NCBI GenBank assembly: GCA_902826055.1
Contig: CADEDJ010000025.1
Span: forward strand, 2,169-43,034
Length of the DNA stretch: 40,866 nucleotides
Direction of reading: 5' to 3'
Source of the DNA: an uncultured Nitrosomonas sp.
Lineage (GTDB): Bacteria > Pseudomonadota > Gammaproteobacteria > Burkholderiales > Nitrosomonadaceae
Of the stretch, positions 1-10,464 are shown in pieces; position 1 is the first letter of the stretch; each line of letters opens with the position of its first letter. A program made the translations under genes and the position numbers. A model generated the notes under the pieces. It searched no databases. It saw only the letters and a program-made list of their open reading frames with translations, and was not told where the DNA came from.

Positions 1-976
1 TCTGAAAAGGTCCTTGTTCTTTATACGGAGTAAAAAAGCTAAAAACACTGTAGGCTAAGCCACGTTGCTGACGAACTTCTTCCATCAAACGCGAAACAAA
101 TCCCCCACCGCCAAGTATGTGATTACCCACTAATAACGGAAAATAATCCGGATCGCTGCGGCGCAGACCCGGGTAAGCCAATTGAATATGGCTTTGTGTA
201 GCCGGATGAGGAATCCTTTTTACCTCTCCCTTTGGGGGTATCACTGCAGGGATCTCAGTACTCAGTTGATTCAAAGGTAGTTTCTTGGTTAGTGATTCCG
301 CAATTTCTGCCGCCTCAACTCGCGTGATATCGCCAATAATCGCTATAACCGCATTGTTGGCTACATAATAGGATCGATAAAAATTAAGCAGATCTTCTTG
401 CTGCAATCCATTGAGGGTTTCAATTTCTCCTAATTCGCTAAATCCGTATGGATGATCGCCGTAAAGCATCTTCATCAATTGATGCTCGGCAATATAATCC
501 GGCTTAGTACTCGCTTCTTTAATACCGGCAATAATTCTTGTTTTCTCACGTAACAATACCTCTTGCGAAAATTGCGGATGCTGAATGATGCGTGTAAGTA
601 TATCAAGCGCCTGCTTGCGTTCCCGCTCACTGCTTAGGGTACGTAAAGTAATACCCGCACGATCTTTATCGAAATGACTTTTAAGTTGCGCACCTACATC
701 AGCTAATGCTGTAGCAATTTGATCTTCAGTCAGGCCACCGGCGCCTAGACTAAGCAAATGTTGCACCAGATTGGCACACCCGGATTTATTTGCTGCATCC
801 ATACCGCTACCTGCTGCAAACTCAACACTGATATCGAGCATTGGCAAATCATGATTCTCAACGAAATAAACACGCGCACCGGAAGATGTTTGCCAATGTT
901 GTATCGGTAGAGAAGCCAACACCCATTGCGAAGAAAAACTCAATATCACGATAAAAATAAGTTGCTTAATTTGCAC
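1..976 (-). CDS. M16-family peptidase-like protein, non-catalytic type (3' end cut by window edge)
   Basis: The reading frame is open from a GTG at 976 to the left edge, about 325 codons. An AGGAG ribosome site lies at 983-987, six bases before the GTG, which fixes the start. The first ~22 residues form a signal peptide (QLIFIVILSFSSQWVLA), so the protein is exported, probably periplasmic. The order N-terminal M16 fold, then a GGGGF...SRL...RGLAYSV segment is that of pitrilysin/processing-peptidase relatives. The zinc site HxxEH is absent: the matching stretch reads NLVQHLL. The R/Y-type segment (RGLAY) is kept. In the M16B family such chains are the partner subunit of a separate HxxEH chain (known of the family); that partner is not in this window. 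It lies 60 bases downstream of ppc on the same strand. Confidence 0.85.
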   Translation of the reverse strand, partial: MQIKQLIFIVILSFSSQWVLASLPIQHWQTSSGARVYFVENHDLPMLDISVEFAAGSGMDAANKSGCANLVQHLLSLGAGGLTEDQIATALADVGAQLKSHFDKDRAGITLRTLSSERERKQALDILTRIIQHPQFSQEVLLREKTRIIAGIKEASTKPDYIAEHQLMKMLYGDHPYGFSELGEIETLNGLQQEDLLNFYRSYYVANNAVIAIIGDITRVEAAEIAESLTKKLPLNQLSTEIPAVIPPKGEVKRIPHPATQSHIQLAYPGLRRSDPDYFPLLVGNHILGGGGFVSRLMEEVRQQRGLAYSVFSFFTPYKEQGPFQ

Positions 977-1036
977 TGAAATCTCCTAATGTTGCTCTTC
1001 AAGAACAAGCATTTGAAATAGAAATATTACTTTTTA

Positions 1037-3829
1037 TTAGCCACTATTACGTAATCCAGCCGTCACGCCATTGATAGTTAAGTGAATAGAACGCTTAACT
1101 TCTTCACTATCTTCGCCAGAACGATAACGGCGTAACAATTCCACTTGTATGTGATTAAGGGGATCAATATACGGTGTCCTATTTCTAATACTTCGTGCCA
1201 GTGTTGGATTATCTTGCAATAACTCAGTGTGTCCAGTCACAGCAAACAACCACTTCTGACTTCTCGCCCGTTCTTCCTGAATCCGTCCAAAAATTTGCTC
1301 GCGCAATGCAAGATCTTCAACCAATTCTGCATAGGTTGAAGCTATACCCATATCTGTCTTAGCAAGAACCATGTCCATATTGGATAGTAATGTTTGCATG
1401 AAAGGCCATTCACGATACATTTCTTGCAATAATGTTAATCCTCTTCCGCCCTGATTTTCATCATTAACAAAAGCTTCCACAGCATAACCAAAACCGTACC
1501 ACCCCGGTAACATCATACGACTCAAGCTCCAGCTAAATACCCAAGGAATTGCCCGTAAATCTTCAATAGCATCTGAATTCCTGCGCGAAGGCGGACGGCT
1601 ACCAATATGCAGTCCTGACATTTCCCGGATCGGTGTAGACTCCAAAAAGAATTTTTTAAATCCGGGAGTTTCATACACTAAATTACGGTATGCCGCAAAA
1701 GAAGCAGAAGCTAGCATTTCCATTGCCGGATAATAACGATCTGCATTCGTACCGATCGAATCATGACTCAATAATGTCGCTTCCATAGTTGCTGCCACCA
1801 GCGTTTCGAGATTTCTTCGTCCTATTTCAGGTTCAGCATATTTGCTGCTAATAACTTCACCCTGCTCGGTAACACGTATTTGGCCATTCACACTGCCAGG
1901 CGGTTGCGCCAGAATACTCTGATAGCTGGGTCCGCCACCTCTACCTACCGTTCCACCGCGCCCATGAAATAAACGCAGACTAACTTGATGTTTGGAAAAA
2001 ACTTTTGTGAGTTCAATTTCAGCCTTATAAATTTCCCAATTGGAAGTAATAAAACCGCCATCTTTATTGCTGTCGGAATATCCCAGCATTACTTCTTGGA
2101 CATTTCCGCGAGAATTTAGTAACTTACGATAATACGGCAGTGAAAACAACTGATCCATTATTTTGCCACTGCTGCGCAAATCTGAAATGGTTTCAAACAG
2201 TGGAATGATATTCAAATGTAATTGCGGATTTTCACCCGCTTGTAGCAATCCCACTTCCTGCAATAACAGTGCGACTTCAAGCACGTTAACGATACCGGTT
2301 GTCATGGAAATAATGTAATTGGGCATCGCTTCATGTCCAAAACGACGATGAATTTCCGCTGCACATTGTAAAATGCATAACTCGGATTGTGCCGTTTCGG
2401 AATACTCTGTACAACACGTAAGCAAAGGGCGTGATTGGTTGATTTCTTGTAACAGCCACTCAATACGCTCTGCCTCGCTCAATTGTGAGTAGTTGTTATG
2501 TGTATTCAGCTCGAATATTTCAGCTACTACTTGTTCATGTATCTTACTATGCTGACGCATATCCAGAGGTGCCAGGTGAAAGCCAAATACATCGACAGCC
2601 CGGCGCAAATTCCGTAATGCACCACGTGCTACCCAATAGGATTTATGCTGCTTAAGTGAATGGATAATCGTGTCAAGGTCACGCAGGAATTCAGTACTAT
2701 TGGCATAAGGTTTGCCGGCTTCAACCGAACCGCGCGATATATCCTGACGCCCCATGTGTTGCGCAGTTGCTACCAAACGAGCGGCTATGCTAAGAAAAAT
2801 CCGCCGGTAAGGTTCATCGGATCGATTGGGTATATCCGGTGCAGCCGCTGCCAGTTTTTTCACATCCTCACTAACTTTCACCAAGCGTTCAGTAAGACTC
2901 ATTGAACGACCAAGCTTATTGACTTCTTCTAGGTAGAAATCAAAAGCCAGCGCTGATTGACGCTCAACAGCCCGCAACATCACCTCATGCGTAACAAAAG
3001 GATTGCCATCACGATCGCCACCGATCCAACTACCCATGCGCAAGAATGAGGTCACCTCAGGCGCATGTTTATCGAGACGGCGCTCAAGCAAATCTTCTAT
3101 TTTTGCATAAATATAAGGAATTTCTGTCAGAAAAGTGTAGCTGTAATAAGCCAAGCCATTTTCAATTTCATCGTATACTGATAAACGGGTTGGCCGTAAC
3201 ATGCGTGTTTGCCACAAAATCTGAATGGTTGCACGCAAGCCTTCTTCATTGTGCCGCAATTCATTAGGTGTTAGTTCAGTACGTGCGCGTTCTTTCAGTA
3301 AACGCTCTATTGCTAACTGGCAATCCAAAATACTTCTTCGTTGTACTTCAGTAGGATGGGCTGTTAAAACTGGCGAAACAACAGCTTTCTTGAAAAAATC
3401 CGTCAATACTGAAATGTCTTTCCTGCTTTCCAGTACACGCTCCAAAGCTAACGTGACGCTCCCGGACTGCGGTTGAGACCCTGCACGAAGATGCGCACGC
3501 CGCCGGCGGTTATGATGAACATCTTCAGCGATATTCGACAACAATGAAAAATAGCTAAATGCCCGAACAACAGACAATGAATCTTTATCGCTTAACTGGT
3601 TCAGGATTGCATTAAGTTCTTGGCGCGCTTCTGTATCTTGATCTCGGTGAAAACGGACTGCAGTCTGACGTATATTTTCTACCAACTCAAAAGCATAATC
3701 TCCATCTTGTTCACGTAGCGTATCGCCCAGCATCCGGCCTAGAAAACGAATGTCTTCACGCAATGGCAAGTCTTTATCATTCATTAAGTTATTATTAGCA
3801 TCAGCTTTTTCTGATTCGGAAGCACTCAT
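1037..3829 (-). CDS. ppc: Phosphoenolpyruvate carboxylase
   Basis: Cytoplasmic enzyme that carboxylates phosphoenolpyruvate with bicarbonate to oxaloacetate, the anaplerotic supply to the TCA cycle; in an autotroph it also feeds aspartate and glutamate synthesis. The chain is 930 residues, the usual length. Visible signatures are LTAHPTE with the catalytic His at residue 158, [12 protein letters not shown] at 266-277, [10 protein letters not shown] at 583-592, the glycine-rich [14 protein letters not shown] at 621-634, RPPSRR, and the C-terminal [11 protein letters not shown] typical of the family. It is intact. The first ~20 residues are polar and not conserved, so a slightly later start cannot be excluded; no clear ribosome site is seen before 3829. 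It is divergent from hemC with a 123-base spacer that must hold both promoters. Confidence 0.98.
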   Translation of the reverse strand: MSASESEKADANNNLMNDKDLPLREDIRFLGRMLGDTLREQDGDYAFELVENIRQTAVRFHRDQDTEARQELNAILNQLSDKDSLSVVRAFSYFSLLSNIAEDVHHNRRRRAHLRAGSQPQSGSVTLALERVLESRKDISVLTDFFKKAVVSPVLTAHPTEVQRRSILDCQLAIERLLKERARTELTPNELRHNEEGLRATIQILWQTRMLRPTRLSVYDEIENGLAYYSYTFLTEIPYIYAKIEDLLERRLDKHAPEVTSFLRMGSWIGGDRDGNPFVTHEVMLRAVERQSALAFDFYLEEVNKLGRSMSLTERLVKVSEDVKKLAAAAPDIPNRSDEPYRRIFLSIAARLVATAQHMGRQDISRGSVEAGKPYANSTEFLRDLDTIIHSLKQHKSYWVARGALRNLRRAVDVFGFHLAPLDMRQHSKIHEQVVAEIFELNTHNNYSQLSEAERIEWLLQEINQSRPLLTCCTEYSETAQSELCILQCAAEIHRRFGHEAMPNYIISMTTGIVNVLEVALLLQEVGLLQAGENPQLHLNIIPLFETISDLRSSGKIMDQLFSLPYYRKLLNSRGNVQEVMLGYSDSNKDGGFITSNWEIYKAEIELTKVFSKHQVSLRLFHGRGGTVGRGGGPSYQSILAQPPGSVNGQIRVTEQGEVISSKYAEPEIGRRNLETLVAATMEATLLSHDSIGTNADRYYPAMEMLASASFAAYRNLVYETPGFKKFFLESTPIREMSGLHIGSRPPSRRNSDAIEDLRAIPWVFSWSLSRMMLPGWYGFGYAVEAFVNDENQGGRGLTLLQEMYREWPFMQTLLSNMDMVLAKTDMGIASTYAELVEDLALREQIFGRIQEERARSQKWLFAVTGHTELLQDNPTLARSIRNRTPYIDPLNHIQVELLRRYRSGEDSEEVKRSIHLTINGVTAGLRNSG

Positions 3830-3952
3830 TGCATTAAAAACTCACGATTAAAAATGAATCTTGCACACACATGCAACAAGCCAAGTCAGTATCGGCCATG
3901 CTAAAATCACTTCTATTAAAAATTTTTTGTAATTTTCTCATTTTATATTTTA

Positions 3953-4909
3953 ATGCCCAATTCACTTTTATCTCCTAAAAAAATCGTCATTGCATCACGA
4001 GAGAGCTTGCTCGCAATGTGGCAAGCCAAATTCATTCAGAAATGTTTAGGCGAATTATACCCACAAACTGAAATTAGCATACTTGGTATGACAACTCGCG
4101 GTGATCAAATACTGGATCAATCCTTGTCAAAAATAGGTGGTAAAGGATTATTCATCAAGGAATTGGAGCAAGCATTAGAAGATGGTCATGCCGATATTGC
4201 CGTGCATTCCATGAAAGATATGCCCATGAATGTTCCCGAGGGATTCAAGCTCGCCGCCATTACGGAGCGAGAAGACCCACGCGATGCATTTGTCTCCAAC
4301 CAATTTGAAAACCTGAATGCATTACCCAAAGGCAGTATTGTCGGCACATCAAGTTTACGTCGTGAAAGCCAATTGCGTGCACTTTTTCCACATCTGCAAG
4401 TACAACCTTTGCGTGGTAATGTGCAAACCAGATTACGCAAACTCGATGAAGGTCAATATGCAGCAATTATTCTAGCTGCAGCGGGTTTGAAACGACTCGG
4501 GCTTTCTGCTCGCATCACAACACTTCTAAGTCCTGAACAGAGTTTACCCGCAGTAGGACAAGGCGCCTTAGGCATTGAATGCCGAGCTGATCGTACAGAC
4601 TTAGTAGAGCTTATGCAACCGCTGCATCACTTAGCAACCGCTTATTGTGTCGAAGCGGAGCGTGCTATGAGCCAAGTGCTGGGAGGAAGCTGCCAAGTAC
4701 CACTTGGAGCTTTTGCTGAAATCACGGACGGCACACTTCATTTGCGCGGTTTCGTAGCACAACCTGACGGCAGGCGTGTCGTTAGTGGGGCGCTGGCAGG
4801 TTCGCCAGAAAGTGGGGTTGCAATGGGACAGCAATTGGCCCAGAAACTCAAGCAGGAAGGCGCTGACCAAATCCTGGCTAGTCTAGTAGTGGCTGAAGGG
4901 TGGAAATAG
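3953..4909 (+). CDS. hemC: Hydroxymethylbilane synthase (porphobilinogen deaminase)
   Basis: Polymerises four porphobilinogen molecules into hydroxymethylbilane in the cytoplasm, the third common step of heme and siroheme synthesis. The 318 residues show [13 protein letters not shown] near the N-terminus, HSMKDMP with the catalytic Asp at 89, [30 protein letters not shown], and GGSCQVPLG with Cys247, which carries the dipyrromethane cofactor. All key residues are present and the length is normal. The first nine residues precede the usual family start and no strong ribosome site is visible, so the exact start is less sure than the gene. The stop overlaps the start of hemD by ten bases, which indicates coupled translation. 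Confidence 0.98.
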   Translation: MPNSLLSPKKIVIASRESLLAMWQAKFIQKCLGELYPQTEISILGMTTRGDQILDQSLSKIGGKGLFIKELEQALEDGHADIAVHSMKDMPMNVPEGFKLAAITEREDPRDAFVSNQFENLNALPKGSIVGTSSLRRESQLRALFPHLQVQPLRGNVQTRLRKLDEGQYAAIILAAAGLKRLGLSARITTLLSPEQSLPAVGQGALGIECRADRTDLVELMQPLHHLATAYCVEAERAMSQVLGGSCQVPLGAFAEITDGTLHLRGFVAQPDGRRVVSGALAGSPESGVAMGQQLAQKLKQEGADQILASLVVAEGWK

Positions 4910-5709
4910 TATTGCTAGCCAACAAACCATTACTCGGCATTAACATACTCATTACTCGTCCAATTCACCAGTCTGCTTTTCTGGCAGAAGGCATCCGCGC
5001 TATGGGTGGTAATCCAATTTTATTTCCGGTGCTGGAAATAGCTGATATTGCCAATTTAGATTCTTTAACAAGCTTAATTAATCGTCTCAATGAATTCGAC
5101 TGGGCGATATTTGTCAGTCCCAATGCGGTCAACAAAGCCATGAAGCTGATAACACAACAATGCACATTACCCAAACACTTAAGAATTGCCGCTGTTGGAA
5201 AAGGAAGCGCAGATACATTACGAAATTATGGCGTCAACAAAGTGCTAATTCCAACTGAACATGAAGATAGCGAAGCACTACTTCGTGAGGAAGAATTACA
5301 AAACATGAATGGTAAGCGCGTTGTTATTTTTCGAGGCATCGGCGGCAGGCAATTATTGGGTGAAACGCTTGTGCGACGTGGCGCAATACTCGAATATGCT
5401 GAATGCTATCAACGCAAGAAACCGGATATTGATGCGGCACCGGTATTAGCGGCCTGGTCAAAAGGTGAAATTCATGCCGTTATCATCACCAGTAGCGAAG
5501 GGCTACACAATTTATTTGACATAATAGGCAAGCTTGGCCAACAATTACTGAAATTGACGCCAATTTTTACAGCTCATGAACGAATTGCTCAGACAGCAAA
5601 AAGTCTTGGGCTGAAAAGGATTGTAAAAGCGTCAGCAAGCGGAGATGAAAATTTACTAAAAAGTTTACAAATATACTTTGATTCGTCACCAATAAACAGT
5701 GACGCATAA
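4900..5709 (+). CDS. hemD: Uroporphyrinogen-III synthase
   Basis: Closes and inverts ring D of hydroxymethylbilane to give uroporphyrinogen III, the branch point to heme and siroheme. The family is poorly conserved. Support comes from the N-terminal ILITRP segment, the FVSPNAV motif, [11 protein letters not shown], the FRGIGGR segment and TSSEGLHNL, a two-lobed length of 269 residues, and its position directly after hemC. The first possible start is GTG 4900, inside the end of hemC, with a GAAGGG stretch immediately before it. TTG 4912 would have better spacing to that same purine-rich stretch and gives a more typical N-terminus, so the true start could be either. Confidence 0.93.
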   Translation: MEIVLLANKPLLGINILITRPIHQSAFLAEGIRAMGGNPILFPVLEIADIANLDSLTSLINRLNEFDWAIFVSPNAVNKAMKLITQQCTLPKHLRIAAVGKGSADTLRNYGVNKVLIPTEHEDSEALLREEELQNMNGKRVVIFRGIGGRQLLGETLVRRGAILEYAECYQRKKPDIDAAPVLAAWSKGEIHAVIITSSEGLHNLFDIIGKLGQQLLKLTPIFTAHERIAQTAKSLGLKRIVKASASGDENLLKSLQIYFDSSPINSDA

Positions 5710-5720
5710 AGAAAAAGAAT

Positions 5721-5867
5721 ATGAAAAAAAATATTCAAAATAAAGTTAAATCAACACGACGCAGCATCACATCTTTAGTATCCACCATAATTGGCATCTC
5801 TTTAATTTGTCATCTGCGATTTATTATTAACAACTATCGATTCTACCGTAACGAGGAGAACATATGA
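5721..5867 (+). CDS. Small open reading frame coupled to hemY, possible degenerate hemX
   Basis: Between hemD and hemY an ATG at 5721 opens a 48-codon frame that ends in TGA at 5865-5867, overlapping the hemY ATG as ATGA. The product begins with a lysine/arginine-rich stretch (MKKNIQNKVKSTRRS), then a hydrophobic stretch SLVSTIIGISLICHL, then a basic tail. That is a single-pass inner-membrane pattern with a cytoplasmic N-terminus. In many proteobacteria hemX, a membrane protein with a cytoplasmic N-terminus and one membrane segment, occupies this place (known gene order). This frame may therefore be a remnant of hemX or a small protein in its own right; both are inference. The upstream ribosome site is weak (AAAGAAAAAGAAT). 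It may be no more than a coupling leader. Confidence 0.4.
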   Translation: MKKNIQNKVKSTRRSITSLVSTIIGISLICHLRFIINNYRFYRNEENI

Positions 5868-7039
5868 AACTGATACTTTGGCTATTGGCACTTTTTGCTG
5901 CTGCTGTGGCAGTTACGCTTGCTGCTAAGTACACTACCGGGCATGCATTATTGGTAATGCCTCCTTACCAATTGGAACTATCCCTGGATCATTTTATTAT
6001 CGGACTAATCGCATTATTTTTTATATTTTATATTGTAGTTCGATTTATTTTGGGTATTTTTGGATTTAATCAACGACGTCGACACAAAAAAACGGATGTC
6101 ATGTTACTGTCAGGGCTTAAGGCTTATTTTGAAGGGAATTATACTAAAGCCCAAAAGAATGCTGCTATCGCTTTGAAACTGGCTGATTCACCCTTAGTTG
6201 CTGCAATTAGCGCTGTAATAGCTGCTCGATCCGCACACGAACTTGATGACAGTACTGCCCGTGACGAATATCTCGCAATTGCAGCTAAAAAAGCACCTAG
6301 AGAGAAATCGTTAAACCTTATCGCAAAGGCCGGCTTCTTATTAAGTAGCGGCAATCACAAAGAAGCACTTGAAACCTTGCAATCGTTGTATGCCAGTGGA
6401 GGGTTGCAACCTTCCTCCGCGCTTCAATTAGAATTAAGTGCTCACCAAAGAGCAAAAAACTGGGATGCAGTCATAGAACTTGCTGATGTATTGGCAAAAC
6501 GTCAATCAACCAATAAAGCATTGATAAAGAATTTGAAACATGAAGCTCAAATGGAAAATATTAAAAATAAAGCTTTAAATCTCGACTCTCTCAATCAATA
6601 TTGGCAACATATGTCTCCTTTGGAGAAAATGGACAGTAAGCTTGCCGTTGCAGCTACGCGAGCATATATCGCTTTGGGTAATTGTAGTACAGCGCATCAA
6701 ATCATCGAACAGAATGTACCAATTACTTGGGATGATGAGTTGATCGAGCTTTATGCAGAGTGTTTAGGTTATCATGTCAGCAGGCAAATTGAATGTGCTG
6801 AAGTATGGCTTAAATCCCATCCTAATAACGCGCAGTTATTACTTACATTAGGTAAGTTGTGCACACACTGTGAGCTTTGGGGTAAAGCACAAAACTACCT
6901 AGAAGCAAGTTTATCTGTGAAAACTGGACATAAAGCTCATTTTGCATTAGCGCAACTAAATGAGAAACTAGGAAAGCATGAAGTTGCTATGGATCATTAC
7001 AATAAAGGACTCGAGTTGACACTTAAGCAACTAAACTAG
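5864..7039 (+). CDS. hemY: HemY, inner-membrane TPR protein of heme biosynthesis
   Basis: Gram-negative HemY (not the Gram-positive protoporphyrinogen oxidase of the same name) is an inner-membrane TPR protein thought to link the late heme steps; its exact role is not settled. The 391 residues begin with two membrane segments, about 1-22 and 44-67, followed by a soluble helical repeat region with TPR-like stretches such as ALKLADSPLVAAISA and LLTLGKLCTHCELWGKAQNYLEA split across the C-terminal half. The start is fixed by GAGGAG at 5853-5858, six bases before ATG 5864. It is the last gene of the hem cluster and converges on the reductase gene at 7073. Confidence 0.92.
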   Translation: MKLILWLLALFAAAVAVTLAAKYTTGHALLVMPPYQLELSLDHFIIGLIALFFIFYIVVRFILGIFGFNQRRRHKKTDVMLLSGLKAYFEGNYTKAQKNAAIALKLADSPLVAAISAVIAARSAHELDDSTARDEYLAIAAKKAPREKSLNLIAKAGFLLSSGNHKEALETLQSLYASGGLQPSSALQLELSAHQRAKNWDAVIELADVLAKRQSTNKALIKNLKHEAQMENIKNKALNLDSLNQYWQHMSPLEKMDSKLAVAATRAYIALGNCSTAHQIIEQNVPITWDDELIELYAECLGYHVSRQIECAEVWLKSHPNNAQLLLTLGKLCTHCELWGKAQNYLEASLSVKTGHKAHFALAQLNEKLGKHEVAMDHYNKGLELTLKQLN

Positions 7040-7072
7040 AACCATAATAATCAATAATCACTTTAATTCAAC

Positions 7073-8104
7073 TCATGGATTACTGTTTGAGGGTGTAAAC
7101 ACATCAGAGAAAAAAGCATCCTTTGGTAAATTCCGTTGAGTGGTAAAGTCATGATAAGCAGCTTTTACCATAGCAGGAATGCCGCAAGCATATACCTGAT
7201 ATGTTTTCAAGTCTTGGAAATCTTGTATAACAGCCTGATGAACCAGGCCTGTTCTCCCTTTCCAGTTATCACTGGCTAATGGTTCGGATAATACTGGAAT
7301 AAAAGTGAAGTTGTCGTGTTTTCTTTGCCATGTATCGGCCAAATCAAATAAATATAAATCAGATCTAGTACGAGCACCCCAATAAAAAATCATTTTTCTC
7401 GTTTTTATACTTTTCTGAAAAAAAATATGCTCAAGAATGCTCTTAATGGGTGCAAATCCTGTACCGCTAGCTAAAAAAATAATTGGAGCTTCTTTAGGCG
7501 CTTCTCGCAGAAAAAATGAACCCAATGGACCTGTAAAACGAAGCATATCCTTTACTTTCATCTTAGAAAATACATATTCTGTAAAGGCACCCCCTGGATA
7601 ATTACGCGCATGTAACTGCAGAAATTCATCGTCATGAGGTGCATTTGCCAGAGAAAAACTTCGACGCTTCCCCTCATCAAGCAAAATATCAATATATTGA
7701 CCTGCAAGAAATTGCAGTCGTTGATTAGCCGGAAGCTTTAAAGAAATGATCATTACATCTGGAGCAACCAATTGAAGTTTATGTACGCGACAAGGCAAAG
7801 TTTTTATTTCGATATCCTTAGTGGCGCCAATTTCATGGCATTCGATAACAAGGTCTGACAATGGAGAAGCACAACAAAATAATGCCATCCCCGCTTCTTT
7901 TTCTTCAGCACTCAGGCTTTCTTCATTATAGCGACCATAATCGACCGTGCCTTGTACGATTTTACCTTTGCAAATTCCGCAAGAGCCATTACGACACCCA
8001 TAAGGCAATGACAAGCCTTCTCTTAAAGCAGCTTCAAGAATAGTTTTACCAGATTCTACTTTTATAACATGTCCACTGGGCTGGATAACAATTTGATGTA
8101 ACAT
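7073..8104 (-). CDS. 2Fe-2S ferredoxin / FAD / NAD(P)H reductase (CDP-6-deoxy-glucoseen-reductase type)
   Basis: Electron-transfer flavoprotein that moves electrons from NAD(P)H through FAD to a plant-type 2Fe-2S centre; the physiological acceptor is unknown. Domain order is ferredoxin, then FAD-binding barrel, then NAD(P)-binding lobe. The iron-sulfur ligands are Cys37, Cys42, Cys45 (YGCRNGSCGIC) and Cys77 or Cys78. The flavin motif RRSFSLANAP is at 147-156 and the nucleotide motif LASGTGFAPI at 211-220. Proteins of this layout are often labelled CDP-6-deoxy-delta-3,4-glucoseen reductase in betaproteobacteria, but nothing nearby suggests deoxysugar synthesis, so that name should be read as a family label. 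The length of 343 residues is normal. No clear ribosome site is seen. Confidence 0.9.
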   Translation of the reverse strand: MLHQIVIQPSGHVIKVESGKTILEAALREGLSLPYGCRNGSCGICKGKIVQGTVDYGRYNEESLSAEEKEAGMALFCCASPLSDLVIECHEIGATKDIEIKTLPCRVHKLQLVAPDVMIISLKLPANQRLQFLAGQYIDILLDEGKRRSFSLANAPHDDEFLQLHARNYPGGAFTEYVFSKMKVKDMLRFTGPLGSFFLREAPKEAPIIFLASGTGFAPIKSILEHIFFQKSIKTRKMIFYWGARTRSDLYLFDLADTWQRKHDNFTFIPVLSEPLASDNWKGRTGLVHQAVIQDFQDLKTYQVYACGIPAMVKAAYHDFTTQRNLPKDAFFSDVFTPSNSNP

Positions 8105-8152
8105 TGAGCAACAAGCAAATAAAAAATATAATAATCAAAAATAAAAGTTTCT

Positions 8153-9055
8153 ATGAAAAAAACATTATTAATTGTTGGGTGTGGGGATATTGCCTTTCGC
8201 ACAGCGCCATTACTGCTAAAGCACTACCGAATTCTTGGATTACATCGCAATCTTGATAGCTCTAGCCATTTACGGTCGCACGGCATTATTCCAATTTACG
8301 GAGACTTAGATCATCCGAAGAGCCTTGAGAAGCTCGCTGGCATTGCACAATTAGTAATACACTTGGCTCCTCCTCCCAATCTAGGCTTACACGACCGCAG
8401 AACCAAACACCTACTATCTGCACTTTCCAAACGAACGAAAAAACATAGGGTAATTTTACCACAACGTCTTATCTATATCAGTAGTAGCGGGGTCTATGGA
8501 AATTGTAATGGAGCATACATCGACGAAACACATCCTGTTCATCCACAAACCAATCGAGCTATCCGACGCCTCGATGCTGAAAAACAGATACGCAATTGGG
8601 GAAAACGAAATAATGTTTCTGTTTCTATTCTAAGGGTACCGGGTATTTATGCAGAAAACAGACTCCCACTGACACGTCTTCGTGAAGGCCATCCGACATT
8701 ATTCGATAGTGAAGATAGCTACACTAACCATATTCATGCTGATGATCTTGCAGGGATAATCTGCGCCGCATTGTTATACGGGAAAACAAACAGAATCTAT
8801 AATACTAATGATGATTCCCATCTAAAAATGGGAAACTATTTTGATCTAGTAGCTAAACATTTGGGCATTCCAACACCACCTCGTATTTCCTTACAAGAAG
8901 CTCAAGAACGTATATCGGCAAACATGTTGTCGTTCATGAAAGAATCTAGACGACTTAGTAACTCACGTATAAAAAAAGAATTATATGTGCGTTTGTCGTA
9001 TCCGACAGTCGTGGAAGGAATTCATGCAGCAAAACTAAAAATCGACACAATCTAA
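8153..9055 (+). CDS. NAD-dependent epimerase/dehydratase-like SDR protein
   Basis: Extended-type short-chain dehydrogenase/reductase of 300 residues. The Rossmann motif is unusual but clear, GCGDIA at residues 9-14, as in the YeeZ-like group whose glycine pattern is GxGxxA. A serine-rich YISSSGVYG segment follows in the middle, where the catalytic Ser and Tyr of the family lie, and NHIHADDLAG in the second half is typical of NAD-dependent epimerases. Substrate unknown. It is transcribed away from the reductase gene at 7073-8104 with a 48-base divergent spacer and stands 142 bases before pilC. Confidence 0.85.
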   Translation: MKKTLLIVGCGDIAFRTAPLLLKHYRILGLHRNLDSSSHLRSHGIIPIYGDLDHPKSLEKLAGIAQLVIHLAPPPNLGLHDRRTKHLLSALSKRTKKHRVILPQRLIYISSSGVYGNCNGAYIDETHPVHPQTNRAIRRLDAEKQIRNWGKRNNVSVSILRVPGIYAENRLPLTRLREGHPTLFDSEDSYTNHIHADDLAGIICAALLYGKTNRIYNTNDDSHLKMGNYFDLVAKHLGIPTPPRISLQEAQERISANMLSFMKESRRLSNSRIKKELYVRLSYPTVVEGIHAAKLKIDTI

Positions 9056-9197
9056 AATTTGTTATATCGCTTCAATTATCTACATGCCGCGCTAAGAATT
9101 TATAAAACTGTGCCGTTAAGCTCCAAGCAATTTCAAGATATTTTTGCACAGAATTAAGTTGGATTAAGACTCATCATGTTTTAGGAGCTGATCAATC

Positions 9198-10421
9198 ATG
9201 GCAACTGTAGCAGCACATAAAGAAAAAAAATTAAAAGAAATTAATTACTCGTGGGAAGGAAGAGATAAGTCGGGCAAACAAGTAAAAGGTGAAATGCGAG
9301 CTGCTGGCACAGTTGTAGTTACCTCAACGCTTCGTCGCCAGGGAATTAAGGTAACCAAGGTAAAAAAAGTCCAAACTAGCGGAAAAATTACTGACAAAGA
9401 TATAACCTTATTCACGCGCCAGTTGGCAACCATGATGAAATCAGGAGTACCTTTACTACAAGCTTTTGATATAGTGGGAAAAGGACATAATAATCGCGCT
9501 GTAGGCAAATTGTTACTCGACATTAAGACAGATGTAGAAACAGGTAGTAATTTAGCGGATGCTTTTCGTAAATATCCGCTTTACTTTGACACACTTTTCT
9601 GTAATCTAGTTGGCGCAGGAGAAGCGGCTGGTATATTGGATAGCTTGCTTGATCGTTTAGCCACGTATAAAGAAAAAATTCAAGCAATTAAGGGAAAAAT
9701 AAAATCTGCACTTTTTTATCCTATCTCAATTATTGTGGTCGCTTTTATCATTACCGCAGTAATTATGATTTTTGTTATCCCCTCTTTTAAAGATCTTTTT
9801 GAAGGGTTTGGTGCAGAGTTACCTGCCCCTACCCTGTTAGTCATGGCAATTTCAGATTTTTTCGTTGCTTATTGGTGGGCTATCATAGGGATACTCGGAG
9901 GTAGTGTTTACACTTTTCTCTATGCTTGGAAACGCTCAATTCCAATGCAGCGTGTTATGGATAGGCTAGTACTCAAGTTACCCATTTTTGGAGAAGTCAT
10001 TCGTAAAGCCACTATTGCGCGTTGGTCACGCACACTTTCAACTATGTTTGCTGCAGGCGTTCCGCTAGTGGAGTCACTCGACTCGGTTGCTGGTGCAGCC
10101 GGAAACTACATTTATTACGAAGCTACCAAAAATATTCAGATTGAGGTCAGCACGGGTAACAGTTTGATGTCTTCCATGGTTAATACCAATTTATTTCCCA
10201 GTATGGTTGTACAGATGGTTGCCATCGGGGAAGAATCTGGTTCTCTTGACTCGATGCTAGGAAAGATTGCTGATTTCTACGAGGCAGAAGTTGACGATGC
10301 TGTCGCTGCGCTGTCAAGCCTGATGGAACCGATGATAATGGTCGTATTGGGTACGCTTATTGGCGGTATGGTCATTGCCATGTATCTTCCTATCTTTAAA
10401 ATGGGTATGGCCGTTAGTTAA
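9198..10421 (+). CDS. pilC: Type IV pilus inner-membrane platform protein PilC
   Basis: Polytopic inner-membrane protein that anchors the pilus assembly motor (T2SSF family). The 407 residues contain the two repeated cytoplasmic T2SSF helices bundles, each begun by a FTRQLATMMKSG-like or WSRTLSTMFAAG segment, and three membrane segments (near 170-195, 220-245 and the C-terminal MVVLGTLIGGMVIAMYLPIF). The internal repeat and the length match the family exactly. An AGGAG at 9183-9187 lies ten bases before ATG 9198. The motor gene pilB, often upstream of pilC, is not here. pilD, coaE and zapD follow on the same strand. Confidence 0.97.
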   Translation: MATVAAHKEKKLKEINYSWEGRDKSGKQVKGEMRAAGTVVVTSTLRRQGIKVTKVKKVQTSGKITDKDITLFTRQLATMMKSGVPLLQAFDIVGKGHNNRAVGKLLLDIKTDVETGSNLADAFRKYPLYFDTLFCNLVGAGEAAGILDSLLDRLATYKEKIQAIKGKIKSALFYPISIIVVAFIITAVIMIFVIPSFKDLFEGFGAELPAPTLLVMAISDFFVAYWWAIIGILGGSVYTFLYAWKRSIPMQRVMDRLVLKLPIFGEVIRKATIARWSRTLSTMFAAGVPLVESLDSVAGAAGNYIYYEATKNIQIEVSTGNSLMSSMVNTNLFPSMVVQMVAIGEESGSLDSMLGKIADFYEAEVDDAVAALSSLMEPMIMVVLGTLIGGMVIAMYLPIFKMGMAVS

Positions 10422-10464
10422 GCACAATCACTTTTAAGAATACTTATTATATATAGCTTCAATC

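Noticed and set aside
3861..3876. TTGCA-TGCAA inverted repeat between ppc and hemC as an operator
   Set aside because: Five-base arms are too short to separate from chance without comparison to other genomes.
7073..8104. Deoxysugar biosynthesis role for the reductase
   Set aside because: No deoxysugar or CDP-sugar genes are nearby; the name is only a family label.
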